Assembly: GCA_903892355.1 (NCBI GenBank)
Contig: CAITIE010000091.1
Location: 1 to 64,000, forward strand
Length of the DNA: 64,000 nt
DNA from: an uncultured Pirellula sp.
Lineage (GTDB): Bacteria; Planctomycetota; Planctomycetia; Pirellulales; Pirellulaceae
Reading direction: 5' to 3'
The notes under the pieces are model-generated. The model did no database searches and was not told the origin of the DNA. It was given only the letters and a program-made list of their open reading frames with translations. Of the stretch, positions 35,874 through 44,652 are shown in pieces; the first letter of the stretch is position 1, and every line of letters starts with the position of its first letter. A program made the translations under genes and the position numbers.

Positions 35874-37082
35874 TTAAAGGACTCGGGCGATGAAGCACTT
35901 CAGGTAGTCGGTTTCTGGACAATGGATCGCTACGGGATGATCGGCTGATGGGCCTCGATTCTCGAGGATTTGCATCTCCCGGCGAGCTCGAACCGCGACA
36001 CCTTGCAGCATTTCCCGGAAATCTTCCCTGGTCACGCGTCCTGAGCAACTGCAGGTAACCAGGATTCCGCCAGGCCGAAGGGTTCGGGTGGCGAGGTAGT
36101 TCAGCCGGTGGTAGGCATGGAGCGCTCTCTGCACATGCTCGCGAGAACCCGCCAATCTCGGGGGATCCAGGACAATCATGTCGTAAAGCTCTCCGCGATC
36201 GACCCGGGCGGACATAGCATCCAAGAAATCGGCTTGCTCCCATTCGATCTTTTCCTGAAGGCCGTTTCGGACCGCATTTTCACGGGCCAAGTCGAGGGCT
36301 TTGGCACTGCTGTCAATCGCGGTGATCTGGGCACCCGCGGTGTGTTTAGCGATGGTTAGTGCGAACCCACCCGCATATGTGCAAACATCGAGGATTCGAC
36401 CGTTCTCTGGGGCCCATCGAGCTGCCGCCATGCGGTTATCACGCTGGTCGAGGTAGTACCCTGTCTTCTGGCCGGCTTGCAAATCGATCCGCCAAAGCAA
36501 CCCATTCTCATGAATGGTGATAGGTTCCGCAGGAAGCGTCCCCAACACCGCTTCGTCCCGAACTTCGATCCCCTCATTCTGTGCCGTCTTTCCATCGGTT
36601 TGGATCGAAATGCTCGCTGGCTTCAAGTGATGTGAAAGTCTCTCGATGATCCTATCCATGAACGGCTCGAGGACTCCCGCAGTCAACTGGATGACCAGAT
36701 GCTCGCCGAAACGATCGACCACCAACCCGCTCAATTGGTCGGCTTCGCTGAAGACAATCCGCATGGCGTCGTAGTGCGATTGCCGCTCCAGGATCCTGCG
36801 AAGCGCGATGGCTCGATCGATGCGCAGCGCAATCCAATCGCCATCGATCCACTCATTCGGATCCCATGTATACATCCGCACGCGAATGCGGCTGTGCGGA
36901 TTATAGAGCCCTCGGCCGACCCATTTCCCATCACCTTGAATCAAATCTACCTGTTCCCCCAACTGGCATTTGCTGGCGGGCTCGACGATCGACGAAGCGA
37001 GTATCCATGGGTGCCTTCCCAGATGGGAAGCGCGTTTGTTGGGCTGCAAAAAGACTTGGCGCAGAGCCTGGCTCGATGACAC
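35874..37082 (-). CDS. rlmI: Class I rRNA (cytosine-5) methyltransferase, RlmI-like
   Basis: A 402-residue protein with an N-terminal PUA-type domain (RHPWILASSIVEPASKCQLGEQV), a middle linker domain and a C-terminal SAM methyltransferase. Motif I is ILDVCTYAGGFALTIA. The catalytic region is VLDPPRLAGSREHVQ and LVTCSCSGRV, where the Cys pair performs m5C chemistry. RlmI-type enzymes methylate 23S rRNA C1962. The start codon is GTG at 37082; no ATG is better placed. Target assignment is by family only. Confidence 0.85.
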   Translation of the reverse strand: MSSSQALRQVFLQPNKRASHLGRHPWILASSIVEPASKCQLGEQVDLIQGDGKWVGRGLYNPHSRIRVRMYTWDPNEWIDGDWIALRIDRAIALRRILERQSHYDAMRIVFSEADQLSGLVVDRFGEHLVIQLTAGVLEPFMDRIIERLSHHLKPASISIQTDGKTAQNEGIEVRDEAVLGTLPAEPITIHENGLLWRIDLQAGQKTGYYLDQRDNRMAAARWAPENGRILDVCTYAGGFALTIAKHTAGAQITAIDSSAKALDLARENAVRNGLQEKIEWEQADFLDAMSARVDRGELYDMIVLDPPRLAGSREHVQRALHAYHRLNYLATRTLRPGGILVTCSCSGRVTREDFREMLQGVAVRARREMQILENRGPSADHPVAIHCPETDYLKCFIARVL

Positions 37083-37213
37083 GTTGGAGTTACTTTCCGT
37101 CTACGGAGGGAGTTGGATTGGTGGGCGAATTCGTTGGTAAATCGTGGACTACGGATTGGTGAATTGCTGGCCTAGTGAACTGGGGGACGAGAGCACTCAA
37201 CGCATCGCGTAGC

Positions 37214-38422
37214 CTACGACGAGGAGTCGTTCGACTCCGCCATCTGCTGACGCAAAGGTCGAACGATAAACCAATTGGTGATGGCTCGCGTCAAACGAAT
37301 CATGGCAAATCCAACCTTTTTCCCAAAGGGTCCTCCCATCCCGTAAAGAAACCAAGACGCCCCTCGCTGGAGGACTTGGACGAGGGACCCAAGCCATGGA
37401 TAGCGCTGCACCATCTCAATGCTTACTGTCGCTTGCGAGAATTGCGACGAATCAGTCTTGCCGAGAGATCGGCATCGGATCGCCACGTTTTCACAGTTGT
37501 ATTTCAATGCATCGTACTTGGTGTACGATCCGGCCAAACTGCGTGCGTAGGCAGAGATTTGCTCCGGTTCCCCCGCAAGTACGTCGGGATAATTCCACTC
37601 CATCGCGCGGCGGCCCAGCAGAAATTCTTCCCAAGTAATCAGCCTCACGATGCCATCGGTGAGATAATCCACAATTTGATTGTTGCCAACACTGATCCCG
37701 CAGTGGAACGCGGGTCCGTAGAAGACCGCATAGATCGAGCCTTCGTTGGGCTGTTCTTGGTATTCCGACAAACCGCAATACGCGAGCTTCAATTCGTCGT
37801 CTGATGCTCTCAGCCCAGCCCAAAGAAACGTACACCCCATCAAGAATAGTTTGGCACCGATCAAATAGCCGATCCAGTAAGCCGGTATCGAGTGGTCCAT
37901 GTCCAAAAACGACACCACCGCGACGGCAAGCGAAACCAGCCCGCTGACCCACATCGCGATTTTTGCGGCTTGGGATTCAAAATGGACACTGGCCCAAAGG
38001 ATCAACCCGCCCTCGACAGCAACAGCCGCGGCAATGGCCAAGCTCAGATAAAACCTGGCCCAGCCCGGCCATAAAAGTATGGCCGCGCCCAACCCTAACT
38101 GAATCAGGACCAAGGTCCAAACCGGAGCCCGCTCGGAGGACGCTGCGCTCGATGACCCAACCCCGATTGCCTTTGGAGTTGGCCGAACCACCCGCGCAAA
38201 ACCACCCAAAAGGCGAGTTAGGTAACCGAGGGCCAAGTGTCCGACGGTAACCAATCCGGTCAAGAGCATGGCACCTCCCAGAATCAATTCCGCGGAAACG
38301 GTCAAGAGATAGGGTGCGACAATGCATAACGCCCCCGCCGCCGCGAGAAAAAATCCGGTCGCGGCCAAGGAACCACGTATCCGACGAATCGACTCTATTG
38401 TTTCTTGGGTTTCTTCGGCCAT
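37214..38422 (-). CDS. HdeD-like membrane domain fused to LRAT/NlpC-P60-like domain
   Basis: A 402-residue protein. The first ~225 residues hold six or so TM segments in DUF308/HdeD style (AATGFFLAAAGALCIVAPYL, LILGGAMLLTGLVTVGHLAL, LVLIQLGLGAAILLWPGW, MWVSGLVSLAVAVVSFL, YWIGYLIGAKLFLMGCTFLW). The C-terminal part has a permuted papain-like LRAT pattern: His in GPAFHCGISVGNNQIVDYL and Cys in KYNCENVAIRCRS. Such domains act on lipids or peptides. The fusion suggests a membrane-tethered acyltransferase or amidase; this is inference. The ATG at 38422 is chosen over a GTG at 38437. Confidence 0.6.
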   Translation of the reverse strand: MAEETQETIESIRRIRGSLAATGFFLAAAGALCIVAPYLLTVSAELILGGAMLLTGLVTVGHLALGYLTRLLGGFARVVRPTPKAIGVGSSSAASSERAPVWTLVLIQLGLGAAILLWPGWARFYLSLAIAAAVAVEGGLILWASVHFESQAAKIAMWVSGLVSLAVAVVSFLDMDHSIPAYWIGYLIGAKLFLMGCTFLWAGLRASDDELKLAYCGLSEYQEQPNEGSIYAVFYGPAFHCGISVGNNQIVDYLTDGIVRLITWEEFLLGRRAMEWNYPDVLAGEPEQISAYARSLAGSYTKYDALKYNCENVAIRCRSLGKTDSSQFSQATVSIEMVQRYPWLGSLVQVLQRGASWFLYGMGGPFGKKVGFAMIRLTRAITNWFIVRPLRQQMAESNDSSS

Positions 38423-38567
38423 AACAACACTATGCACGCCTTCCGCTTCAACATTATCCTACTAGGTACATCTTACTGAGTCCGGCACTATCCTAATCAG
38501 TGCCTCTGAGTAAGCTTATGAAAAGCCAGTCTACCTCAGACAGACCATTTTCAAGGGTTCCGTCATC

Positions 38568-39572
38568 ATGAAAAATCGCTTCTCCAATCCGTTGCGTCTC
38601 TTTAAGTCGATTCTCGTTTGCGGTCCGATCCTGCTGTGCTCCTTCATGCAATCGTTTACGGTGGCTCAGAACGAAGGCTCACGGGAATGGGCCGACAAAA
38701 CTGGGGCCATCAAGGTCAAGGGAACACTGATCTCCACCGACCACAAGGAGATCGTGCTAAAACTGGACGAGAAAGTAGAAGGCCGAGAACTCCTGGCTGT
38801 CGAAATCGCGAGCCTTTCGGATACCGACCAAGAGTTCCTGCGATCTGCGGAGGCGGAGACCCATTTGAAAGCAGCCGGGGAACGACACTCATGGAGCATG
38901 CGGGACGGCTCTACTATTTTTGGGAAAGTGGTCGGATTCGCCCGTCGCGACATCACCTTGCAACGCCGCCGAGGCAAACTCTACGTCAACGATCGCCCCT
39001 TCGAGAACTTGCCCGAAGTCTACCGACAAATGCTCCCAAAGGTTATCGAGCAATTGGACGGGGTACCGATGAAAAACAAGGAACAGTTCAACGCGTGGGT
39101 GCTGGCGCAGAAAGGAAACGCGAGAACCTTCACCTGCGAAGGAGTCATGATGGAGTTCCCGAATGGGGATGAGTATGGCGTTCCATTTTTCTTCTTTCAA
39201 GAATTAGAACTGCAAGTTCTACAACCGCAGTGGGACGAATGGTTGGCGTCCCAAGCTCCAACCCAATCGTCCGCGGACGCTGCCCAAGAAGAACAGCGTC
39301 AACACGATTTGTACCTGCAATCGCAAGCCGCATCCTACCAGCAGTACCAACAAGAAATGCTTCAGATCGCCCGGATGCAACTGCAGATGAACGCGGTCGC
39401 AGCAGGTGTTACAAGCATGTGGGAGGTGTATTTGTATCCCCCCATCGGGTCGAACTACTACCCGATTTCGGTAGTGGTCACGGCACGGAACTCTCAAGAT
39501 GCCTCGCAAATTGCGCTCATGAATAATCCGGGCTATCGCGTCGGACCAATTCGCCGATTCTCGCGGTACTAG
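38568..39572 (+). CDS. Secreted SHD1-domain protein
   Basis: A 334-residue protein with a signal peptide (SILVCGPILLCSFMQSFTVAQ). An SHD1 domain follows (SREWADKTGAIKVKGTLIS, LLAVEIASLSDTDQEFL), then a second SHD1-like copy (RHSWSMRDGSTIFGKVVGFA, LQRRRGKLYVNDRPFENLP). The C-terminal half is Gln-rich and helical, ending with a small beta segment (YPISVVVTARNSQDA). SHD1 domains are abundant in secreted planctomycete proteins with unknown binding partners. Confidence 0.75.
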   Translation: MKNRFSNPLRLFKSILVCGPILLCSFMQSFTVAQNEGSREWADKTGAIKVKGTLISTDHKEIVLKLDEKVEGRELLAVEIASLSDTDQEFLRSAEAETHLKAAGERHSWSMRDGSTIFGKVVGFARRDITLQRRRGKLYVNDRPFENLPEVYRQMLPKVIEQLDGVPMKNKEQFNAWVLAQKGNARTFTCEGVMMEFPNGDEYGVPFFFFQELELQVLQPQWDEWLASQAPTQSSADAAQEEQRQHDLYLQSQAASYQQYQQEMLQIARMQLQMNAVAAGVTSMWEVYLYPPIGSNYYPISVVVTARNSQDASQIALMNNPGYRVGPIRRFSRY

Positions 39573-39635
39573 CCGATCGATTCGTACTCAGTCCGCCCTT
39601 AGGACGATACGTATACTCGATGCTCCTCGAAGGAC

Positions 39636-40063
39636 TCGAGGATGCGATGCACTTCCAGCACGATCGCCTTCACCTTCCACTGGGTTTATCCCAGTGGGGG
39701 TAACAACTGACAGCTACCACTCGTCCTTTGCCCCAGTTCCTCGACTTCCTCGTTGGGGCAAAGCCACAACGCATAATGTGGGGATGCGTTGGTAGCCGCC
39801 AGTGCGTCCACCGGCATAAGGCCGGTGGTGGCCAAACATTGCGATGATCGAGGATGCGATGCACTTCCAGCACGATCGCCTTCACCTTCCACTGGGTTTA
39901 TCCCAGTGGAGGTAACAACTGACAGCTACCACTCGTCCTTCGCCCCAGTTCCTCGACTTCCTCGTTGGGGCAAAGCCACAACGCACAATGTGGGGATGCG
40001 TTGGTAGCCGCCAGTCAGGGCGTCCACCGGCACAAGGCCGGGGGTGGCCAAACATTGCGATCA
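39636..40063. repeat. Two tandem copies of a ~214-bp structured repeat
   Basis: TCGAGGATGCGATGCACTTC starts at 39636 and again at 39848 (offset 212); a third partial start (TCGAGGATGCGA) is at 40064 (offset 216). The copies are nearly identical, differing by about a dozen substitutions and a 4-bp indel near 40016. Each copy carries three hairpins: CACTGGGTTTATCCCAGTG, CCCCAGTTCC...TTGGGGC, and CCACCGGCATAAGGCCGGTGG. Short frames inside (containing MPVDALAATN) are not credible genes. This fills the gap 39573-40207 together with the microsatellite that follows. Confidence 0.92.
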
Positions 40064-40106
40064 TCGAGGATGCGAGAAAGCAAGAACAACCAGCAAAACA
40101 GCCGTC

Positions 40107-40177
40107 GAGTACGAGTACCGCTGCGCTGAGTACGAGTACGAGCACGAGCACGAGCACGAGTACGAGCACGAGCACGA
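40107..40177. repeat. GAGTAC/GAGCAC hexamer microsatellite
   Basis: GAGTACGAGTACCGCTGCGCTGAGTACGAG is followed by alternating GAGCAC/GAGTAC hexamers to 40177. It directly follows the third partial copy of the 214-bp repeat and resembles the 12-bp array at 13313-13421. Confidence 0.9.
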
Positions 40178-40207
40178 ACTAAAACCAATAGCCGCGATGC
40201 GTTTGCA

Positions 40208-41002
40208 CTAATCCGTTTGGGTCATATCCCATACGTCGCCCCAGTCGCGAGTAATCATCGCAGCAAGGACATTGAGATCGGTGCTATTTGAGAAGAACTC
40301 CGTCCGGCCACAGCTGAACAGTAGCATCGCACCGGAACGATGATGAGACCGTATTTCGTTGTCCATCGCCCAAGCCTTTGGATCATTGATGGCTCCCGAT
40401 TGCTCGAAGACGTTGCTCCCGTTGATCCACTCGCCATCCGGCCCACCGGTGTCCTCGGCGATCATCAGGGTTTGGGTCAGGCCATCAAAAATCTCGCGGT
40501 GCGAAATCGCTCGATTGTAGATAAACACGCCGTTGTCGGTGTTGAGCCGGGTATTGATCCGCTGGCCGTACAATCCACCGTAATCGGTTTTGCCCTCCGA
40601 TCCCTTTTGCACAGGGACCGTTGGGCACATGTACATCGCAATGTTCGTCTTCCGAGCTACAGCATTGGTGGGATGGTCGTATGGATAGTGAAAATCTACC
40701 AATTGGTGAACCTGGGTTGATTCCATGTAGGGCAGGATCAACGCCGACCACGCGAAATTCTTCAGTCGCGGATTCCCTCGGAAGGGACGCCACTGCATGC
40801 ATCCAGGTGGCAGCGTCCGCAGGGCAGAATGGTAATTGTGCAAAGCCATCCCCACTTGGCGCAGGTTATTCTTGCACTGCATCCGCCGAGCCGACTCACG
40901 AGCGGATTGGACCGCAGGCATCATCAAGGCGACCAAAATCCCCACGATGGAAACAACCACCAACACTTCCACGATCGTCATTCCATTTCGTTTCGAAAAC
41001 AT
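40208..41002 (-). CDS. DUF1559 prepilin-like protein
   Basis: A 264-residue protein from MFSKRNGMTIVEVLVVVSI, with the type IV pilin-like leader and hydrophobic helix (GILVALMMPAVQSARESARRMQCKNNLRQVGMALHNYH). The DUF1559 core includes TLPPGCMQWRPF and QTLMIAEDTGG. The C-terminal block (LLFSCGRTEFFSNSTDLNVLAAMITRDWGD) is a variant of the usual H-X9-DG ending. The start at 41002 is chosen because the leader begins there; the frame stays open to 41158. Confidence 0.85.
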   Translation of the reverse strand: MFSKRNGMTIVEVLVVVSIVGILVALMMPAVQSARESARRMQCKNNLRQVGMALHNYHSALRTLPPGCMQWRPFRGNPRLKNFAWSALILPYMESTQVHQLVDFHYPYDHPTNAVARKTNIAMYMCPTVPVQKGSEGKTDYGGLYGQRINTRLNTDNGVFIYNRAISHREIFDGLTQTLMIAEDTGGPDGEWINGSNVFEQSGAINDPKAWAMDNEIRSHHRSGAMLLFSCGRTEFFSNSTDLNVLAAMITRDWGDVWDMTQTD

Positions 41003-41372
41003 AGGATATCCGTTCGCGGAACAGGGAGGCCGTTGAGGTCTGGCCGTAAAGGTATCCACCGAAAAACCGAGTGGCACTCGGCATGGTCGTCGCCGAGTGG
41101 CCGTAAAGGGTACCTCAATCCCCAAAACTGTAAACAAAGAATGACACAAGGGCGACATCCTCCAAATTCCAAACTCTGCGAGAACTGGGACTTAGTTTTT
41201 GAGAGATTTTTCCGCCGCCGCGCCTAGAAACACCCCTTCTTTGTGCCATTTTGCTCTGATAATAGTACGGCCGCATAATAGTACGGCCGCATAATCACAC
41301 GACTTCACCGTGTCTTGCACTCGCTCGAGGATGCATCCAATCAACGGAACACCAACACTCACTGGACTTCAT
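41003..41372. other. Gene-free divergent region with 16-bp duplication
   Basis: 370 bp between the DUF1559 and DUF350 genes. TAATAGTACGGCCGCA is tandemly duplicated at 41260-41275 and 41276-41291, with TAAT following. Promoters for both directions must lie here but no clear boxes were assigned. Confidence 0.7.
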
Positions 41373-41624
41373 ATGCTCGCTGGATCTCTTACTCTCGCTT
41401 CCATCCCAACCGCGTTCGAGGAATTAGTGCACGCGCTCCTCGCAACGGGAGCATTTGGTTTGCTTGGCCTATTCTTGATGCTGCTCGGTTTCAAGCTTTT
41501 TGAATGGATCACCCGTCGCCTGGACGTCGAAAAACAACTTGAGAATCAGAACATCGCCGTCGGCATCGTCGTCGCAGCCCTCCTTCTCGGGATCAGCTTG
41601 ATCGTTGTCGTCTCGATGATGTAG
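41373..41624 (+). CDS. DUF350 small membrane protein (YjfL-like)
   Basis: An 83-residue protein with two TM helices (TGAFGLLGLFLMLLGFKLF and IAVGIVVAALLLGISLIVVVSM) and the DUF350 connector LDVEKQLENQN. It is followed by a small Ser-rich lipoprotein and a glutathionylspermidine-synthase-like gene, the same order as the E. coli yjfL-yjfM-yjfC set. The start is uncertain: ATG 41331 or a GTG at 41310 would give longer forms. Confidence 0.75.
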   Translation: MLAGSLTLASIPTAFEELVHALLATGAFGLLGLFLMLLGFKLFEWITRRLDVEKQLENQNIAVGIVVAALLLGISLIVVVSMM

Positions 41625-41685
41625 ACCCACCGTTTCGATTTCTCGGATTCTCCAAACACGCTGTTCGAAGGCCATCACGCTGACC

Positions 41686-42075
41686 ATGAAAAAAAGTACC
41701 AAGATCCTTTTGACCCTTTTCCTACCGACCTTGACCGCGGGTTGCTCGGATACTTCGCACCAAACCACAGCAGTCCGGCGGGATTGCAGCACCCCGGCAC
41801 AACCGGGCGAACCACCCAAGGAGCCATGCCCGCCGGAAACCAGTGGTAGCGGAACCTCGCACGGTACCAGCACGACCAACCGGGTCTCGCACAGCTACTC
41901 TTACTTTCCATTCTTCATGCCATGGATGAGTTCCAGTGGCGCGAGAAACTCCTCGCTTCAATCGTCCTCTTCAACGTCATCGGCCTCGCATTCATCAACA
42001 GCCCCTCATACCTCCACCGGCATCTCCAGCGGCGGATTTGGGCGTACGGGCTCGTTCATGTCGGGTAGTTCCTGA
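41686..42075 (+). CDS. Small Ser-rich lipoprotein
   Basis: A 129-residue protein with a lipobox signal (KILLTLFLPTLTAGC). The mature part is low-complexity Ser/Thr/Pro/Gly (SSLQSSSSTSSASHSST) with no fold visible. Its TGA overlaps the ATG of the ATP-grasp gene (TGATG), so the two are translationally coupled. The position matches YgiB/YjfM (DUF1190)-type lipoproteins next to YgiC/YjfC, though sequence similarity is only compositional. Confidence 0.65.
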   Translation: MKKSTKILLTLFLPTLTAGCSDTSHQTTAVRRDCSTPAQPGEPPKEPCPPETSGSGTSHGTSTTNRVSHSYSYFPFFMPWMSSSGARNSSLQSSSSTSSASHSSTAPHTSTGISSGGFGRTGSFMSGSS

Positions 42076-43202
42076 TGAAAAGAATCGCTGGACTAACGCG
42101 AACCGATTGGCAATCTGAAGTGGAGCGATTGGGGTTTACGTACCATACGATCGACAACGAACTCTACTGGGACGAATCGGGTTGGTACGAGTTTACTCTC
42201 GACGAAATCAACCGTATCGAAAGTGCGACCAATCTGCTCCACGCCATGTGCATCGAAGCCGTCGAATGCGTTTTTGACGAAGAGCGTTTGGGTGAGTTCG
42301 ATATACCCGCCAAATTTCATACTTGGCTGCGTGAAAGCTGGGAACGTGACGATCCGACGATCTATGGACGGTTCGACCTTGCGTTTGACGGAACAGGCAA
42401 TCCGAAACTGCTCGAGTACAACGCAGACACTCCAACCTCATTATTTGAGGCAGCGGTGGTCCAATGGGATTGGTTGCAATCGGTCCACCCGCAGTGCGAT
42501 CAGTTCAACAGCCTTCATGAGGAATTGATCCAGGCGTGGCGGTACCTTCGCGACCACGGATGGAGCGAGGTGGCCTTTACCGCCATCGCAGATCACGAAG
42601 AGGATTTTGGCAATATCACCTACCTTCGCGACACGGCCTATCAAGCGGGTATCCGTACCGATTACTTGAACATTTCCGATGTTGGGTATTCATCGAACCC
42701 AAGCGTGTTCGTCAATGCTCGAGGCGAACCGATATGGCGATTGTTCAAGCTCTATCCGTGGGAGTGGATGCTCGAAGAGGAGTTCGCCGAGAAACTCCTG
42801 AAATCACCCACGTTGTGGTTGGAACCGCCGTGGAAAATGCTGCTTTCGAACAAGTACATCCTCGCCGTCCTTTGGGATCTATTTCCCAACCATAAGTACT
42901 TGCTCGAAGCATCGACATCCCCGTTGAACAGCGACTACATTGAGAAACCTTACACCTCTCGGGAGGGTAGCAACATCCGATGGGTCCGTTCGGGAAAATT
43001 GGCGATGGAGACTGATGGCCCCTACGGCGAATCGAGTGTCGTCTACCAAGCCCACCAACCGCTGTTCCAATCCCGATTTGGTCATGCTGTCCTGGGAAGC
43101 TGGATCGTTGGCGACAAGGCGTGCGGGATGGGGATCCGCGAAGATATCAATCCAATCACGCACAACACCAGCCGCTTTATCCCTCATTTGATTCGAGGCT
43201 AA
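42075..43202 (+). CDS. Glutathionylspermidine synthase-type ATP-grasp ligase (YgiC/YjfC-like)
   Basis: A 375-residue protein matching the C-terminal synthetase domain of GspS and its stand-alone homologues: YWDESGWYEFTLDEI, YGRFDLAFDGTGNPKLLEYNADTP, LWLEPPWKMLLSNKYIL, LLEASTSPLN and ENIVR-like REGSNIRWVRSG. These enzymes form an amide between a peptide carboxylate and an amine using ATP. With DUF350 and a lipoprotein in the operon, an envelope-linked amide ligase role is likely; the substrate is unknown. It lacks the amidase domain of full GspS. Confidence 0.85.
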   Translation: MKRIAGLTRTDWQSEVERLGFTYHTIDNELYWDESGWYEFTLDEINRIESATNLLHAMCIEAVECVFDEERLGEFDIPAKFHTWLRESWERDDPTIYGRFDLAFDGTGNPKLLEYNADTPTSLFEAAVVQWDWLQSVHPQCDQFNSLHEELIQAWRYLRDHGWSEVAFTAIADHEEDFGNITYLRDTAYQAGIRTDYLNISDVGYSSNPSVFVNARGEPIWRLFKLYPWEWMLEEEFAEKLLKSPTLWLEPPWKMLLSNKYILAVLWDLFPNHKYLLEASTSPLNSDYIEKPYTSREGSNIRWVRSGKLAMETDGPYGESSVVYQAHQPLFQSRFGHAVLGSWIVGDKACGMGIREDINPITHNTSRFIPHLIRG

Positions 43203-43245
43203 GGCATTGGAATCTAGGCTAAGGCATTGGATTCGAGGCTATTGG
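43191..43245. repeat. 20-bp tandem duplication spanning both convergent stop codons
   Basis: ATTCGAGGCTAAGGCATTGG (43191-43210), AATCTAGGCTAAGGCATTGG (43211-43230) and ATTCGAGGCTATTGG (43231-43245). The first unit holds the TAA of the ATP-grasp gene and the second the TAG of the DUF5690 gene. Confidence 0.9.
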
Positions 43246-44554
43246 ATTCGTTTGGCTTCATGCGTCCAAACGAATAGCGTGCGAAGCCGATCAGCCCCAA
43301 ACTCAAAACAGAACCTACGACGCAAACCCAAAAGAAGAGTTGAGTCATAGCGATCGCCTGATCGCCTTGTCCTTTGGGCAAGAAGTTTTTCACAAGCATC
43401 AAGATGACGTAGCCGCAATACCCCAGCGCATCGGCGAGGTACATCAGGAACCCGAGGTTTGCGCGATCGCGAGTCCACGCGATCAACCGTTCGAAGATCG
43501 TCGTGTGAACCGCGACGTAGGGGAGGTACAAACCGGCCCCGATAAGGATCATCATCAGTTGCGGCTCGACCTGAACGACACTTCTCCCACCGATCGCGAT
43601 CAAAGTCAACAGAAAACCCGCACCGCAAACGCCTAACGCGACCATCAATGCTTTTCGATTGTCTTTGATCAACACCGACGCACCGTTTACCAGCATCACA
43701 ATCAAAGCTACCCAGAAATCGATACTCGCATATGCATCAGGCTTGACCGTTGCTCCCAAGCCTCGAAGAATCTCCGGCGCAAAATCGTCACGCAGACTGC
43801 GCATGATCGTCACCAAGAGGTAGATGACGGCGATCGAACCCAATCCAGCCGAGTACGTTTTGATCACTCGCAATCGGTCTTCACGACGCATCGGTTCCCG
43901 TTTGCTCCGAGCCGCCTCATCCAGTGCGTCCGGGGGTGGAATCTGTTGCAGCATCCAAATAAAGATCGCGATCGGCACGAGAAAAATCATGCCGGCCAGG
44001 AACGGCATCCAGCGTTCGGATTCCCCCATCGACCAATTCCATTGAGTCTGGGTGTATTGCAGCACCCGTTGGCCCACCGTCTTGGAAACCCCTCCCGCCA
44101 AAATGAAACTCGCGCACAGCCCCGCCGTCAAAGCTTCGGTCATCCGTCGCCCTTCGAGGAATCCGAGCACCAATCCGAAAACGATCCCAAGTGGCAATCC
44201 GTTCAAAAAGATGCACAGCACATGCCATGGAGAAGGGACGATGGCAAACAGAAGGAGCGCAAGGTGGGATGCCAGGATCAGGCCCATCAGGAGGGCAGCC
44301 CGCCCTGCCCGCGACACTTCGGAAACAATGCGGATCCCGATGATTTTCGAGAGCATGTACCCAACGACTTGGGATGCCACCAAAATCGCTTTTTGATCCC
44401 AGTTTTCCCAACCGTCGCTCGAGTACGAAGCCGCCGTGAAGGGCTTGCGATACATGTACATGCAAAAGTAAGTACCAAAGGCTGCTGTAACAGCCCACGC
44501 GTTGAGTAGCAGCGGATGGTCAATCCTAAATCGCCCTATCGACTCGCTCGGCAC
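43214..44554 (-). CDS. DUF5690 MFS-like transporter
   Basis: A 446-residue membrane protein with about 12 TM helices. It starts LLNAWAVTAAFGTYFCMYMYRKPFTAASY (a DUF5690 hallmark, organophosphate-antiporter-like), with LGIVFGLVLGFLEGRRMTEAL and MRSLRDDFAPEILRGLG. The longest frame starts at a TTG (44611); I prefer GTG 44554 with GGAG 8 nt upstream. It follows the phosphonate-associated HD gene by 98 bp, so it may import phosphonates or related compounds. The substrate is inferred from context only. Confidence 0.75.
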   Translation of the reverse strand: MPSESIGRFRIDHPLLLNAWAVTAAFGTYFCMYMYRKPFTAASYSSDGWENWDQKAILVASQVVGYMLSKIIGIRIVSEVSRAGRAALLMGLILASHLALLLFAIVPSPWHVLCIFLNGLPLGIVFGLVLGFLEGRRMTEALTAGLCASFILAGGVSKTVGQRVLQYTQTQWNWSMGESERWMPFLAGMIFLVPIAIFIWMLQQIPPPDALDEAARSKREPMRREDRLRVIKTYSAGLGSIAVIYLLVTIMRSLRDDFAPEILRGLGATVKPDAYASIDFWVALIVMLVNGASVLIKDNRKALMVALGVCGAGFLLTLIAIGGRSVVQVEPQLMMILIGAGLYLPYVAVHTTIFERLIAWTRDRANLGFLMYLADALGYCGYVILMLVKNFLPKGQGDQAIAMTQLFFWVCVVGSVLSLGLIGFARYSFGRMKPNESNSLESNALA

Positions 44555-44652
44555 TCTCTGTCTCCGATGTTCCAAAATGCACTTCCGGCATCCAACAGAA
44601 GCAAGTTGCAAACGGTATTACTATCCGAATTACTATCCCAACACCGATGCCG

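Noticed and set aside
39670-40182. Short frames inside the 214-bp repeats (MPVDALAATN-type; Ser-Thr run at the end)
   Set aside because: They duplicate with the repeat, have hairpin-bearing DNA and microsatellite composition, and lack ribosome-binding sites.
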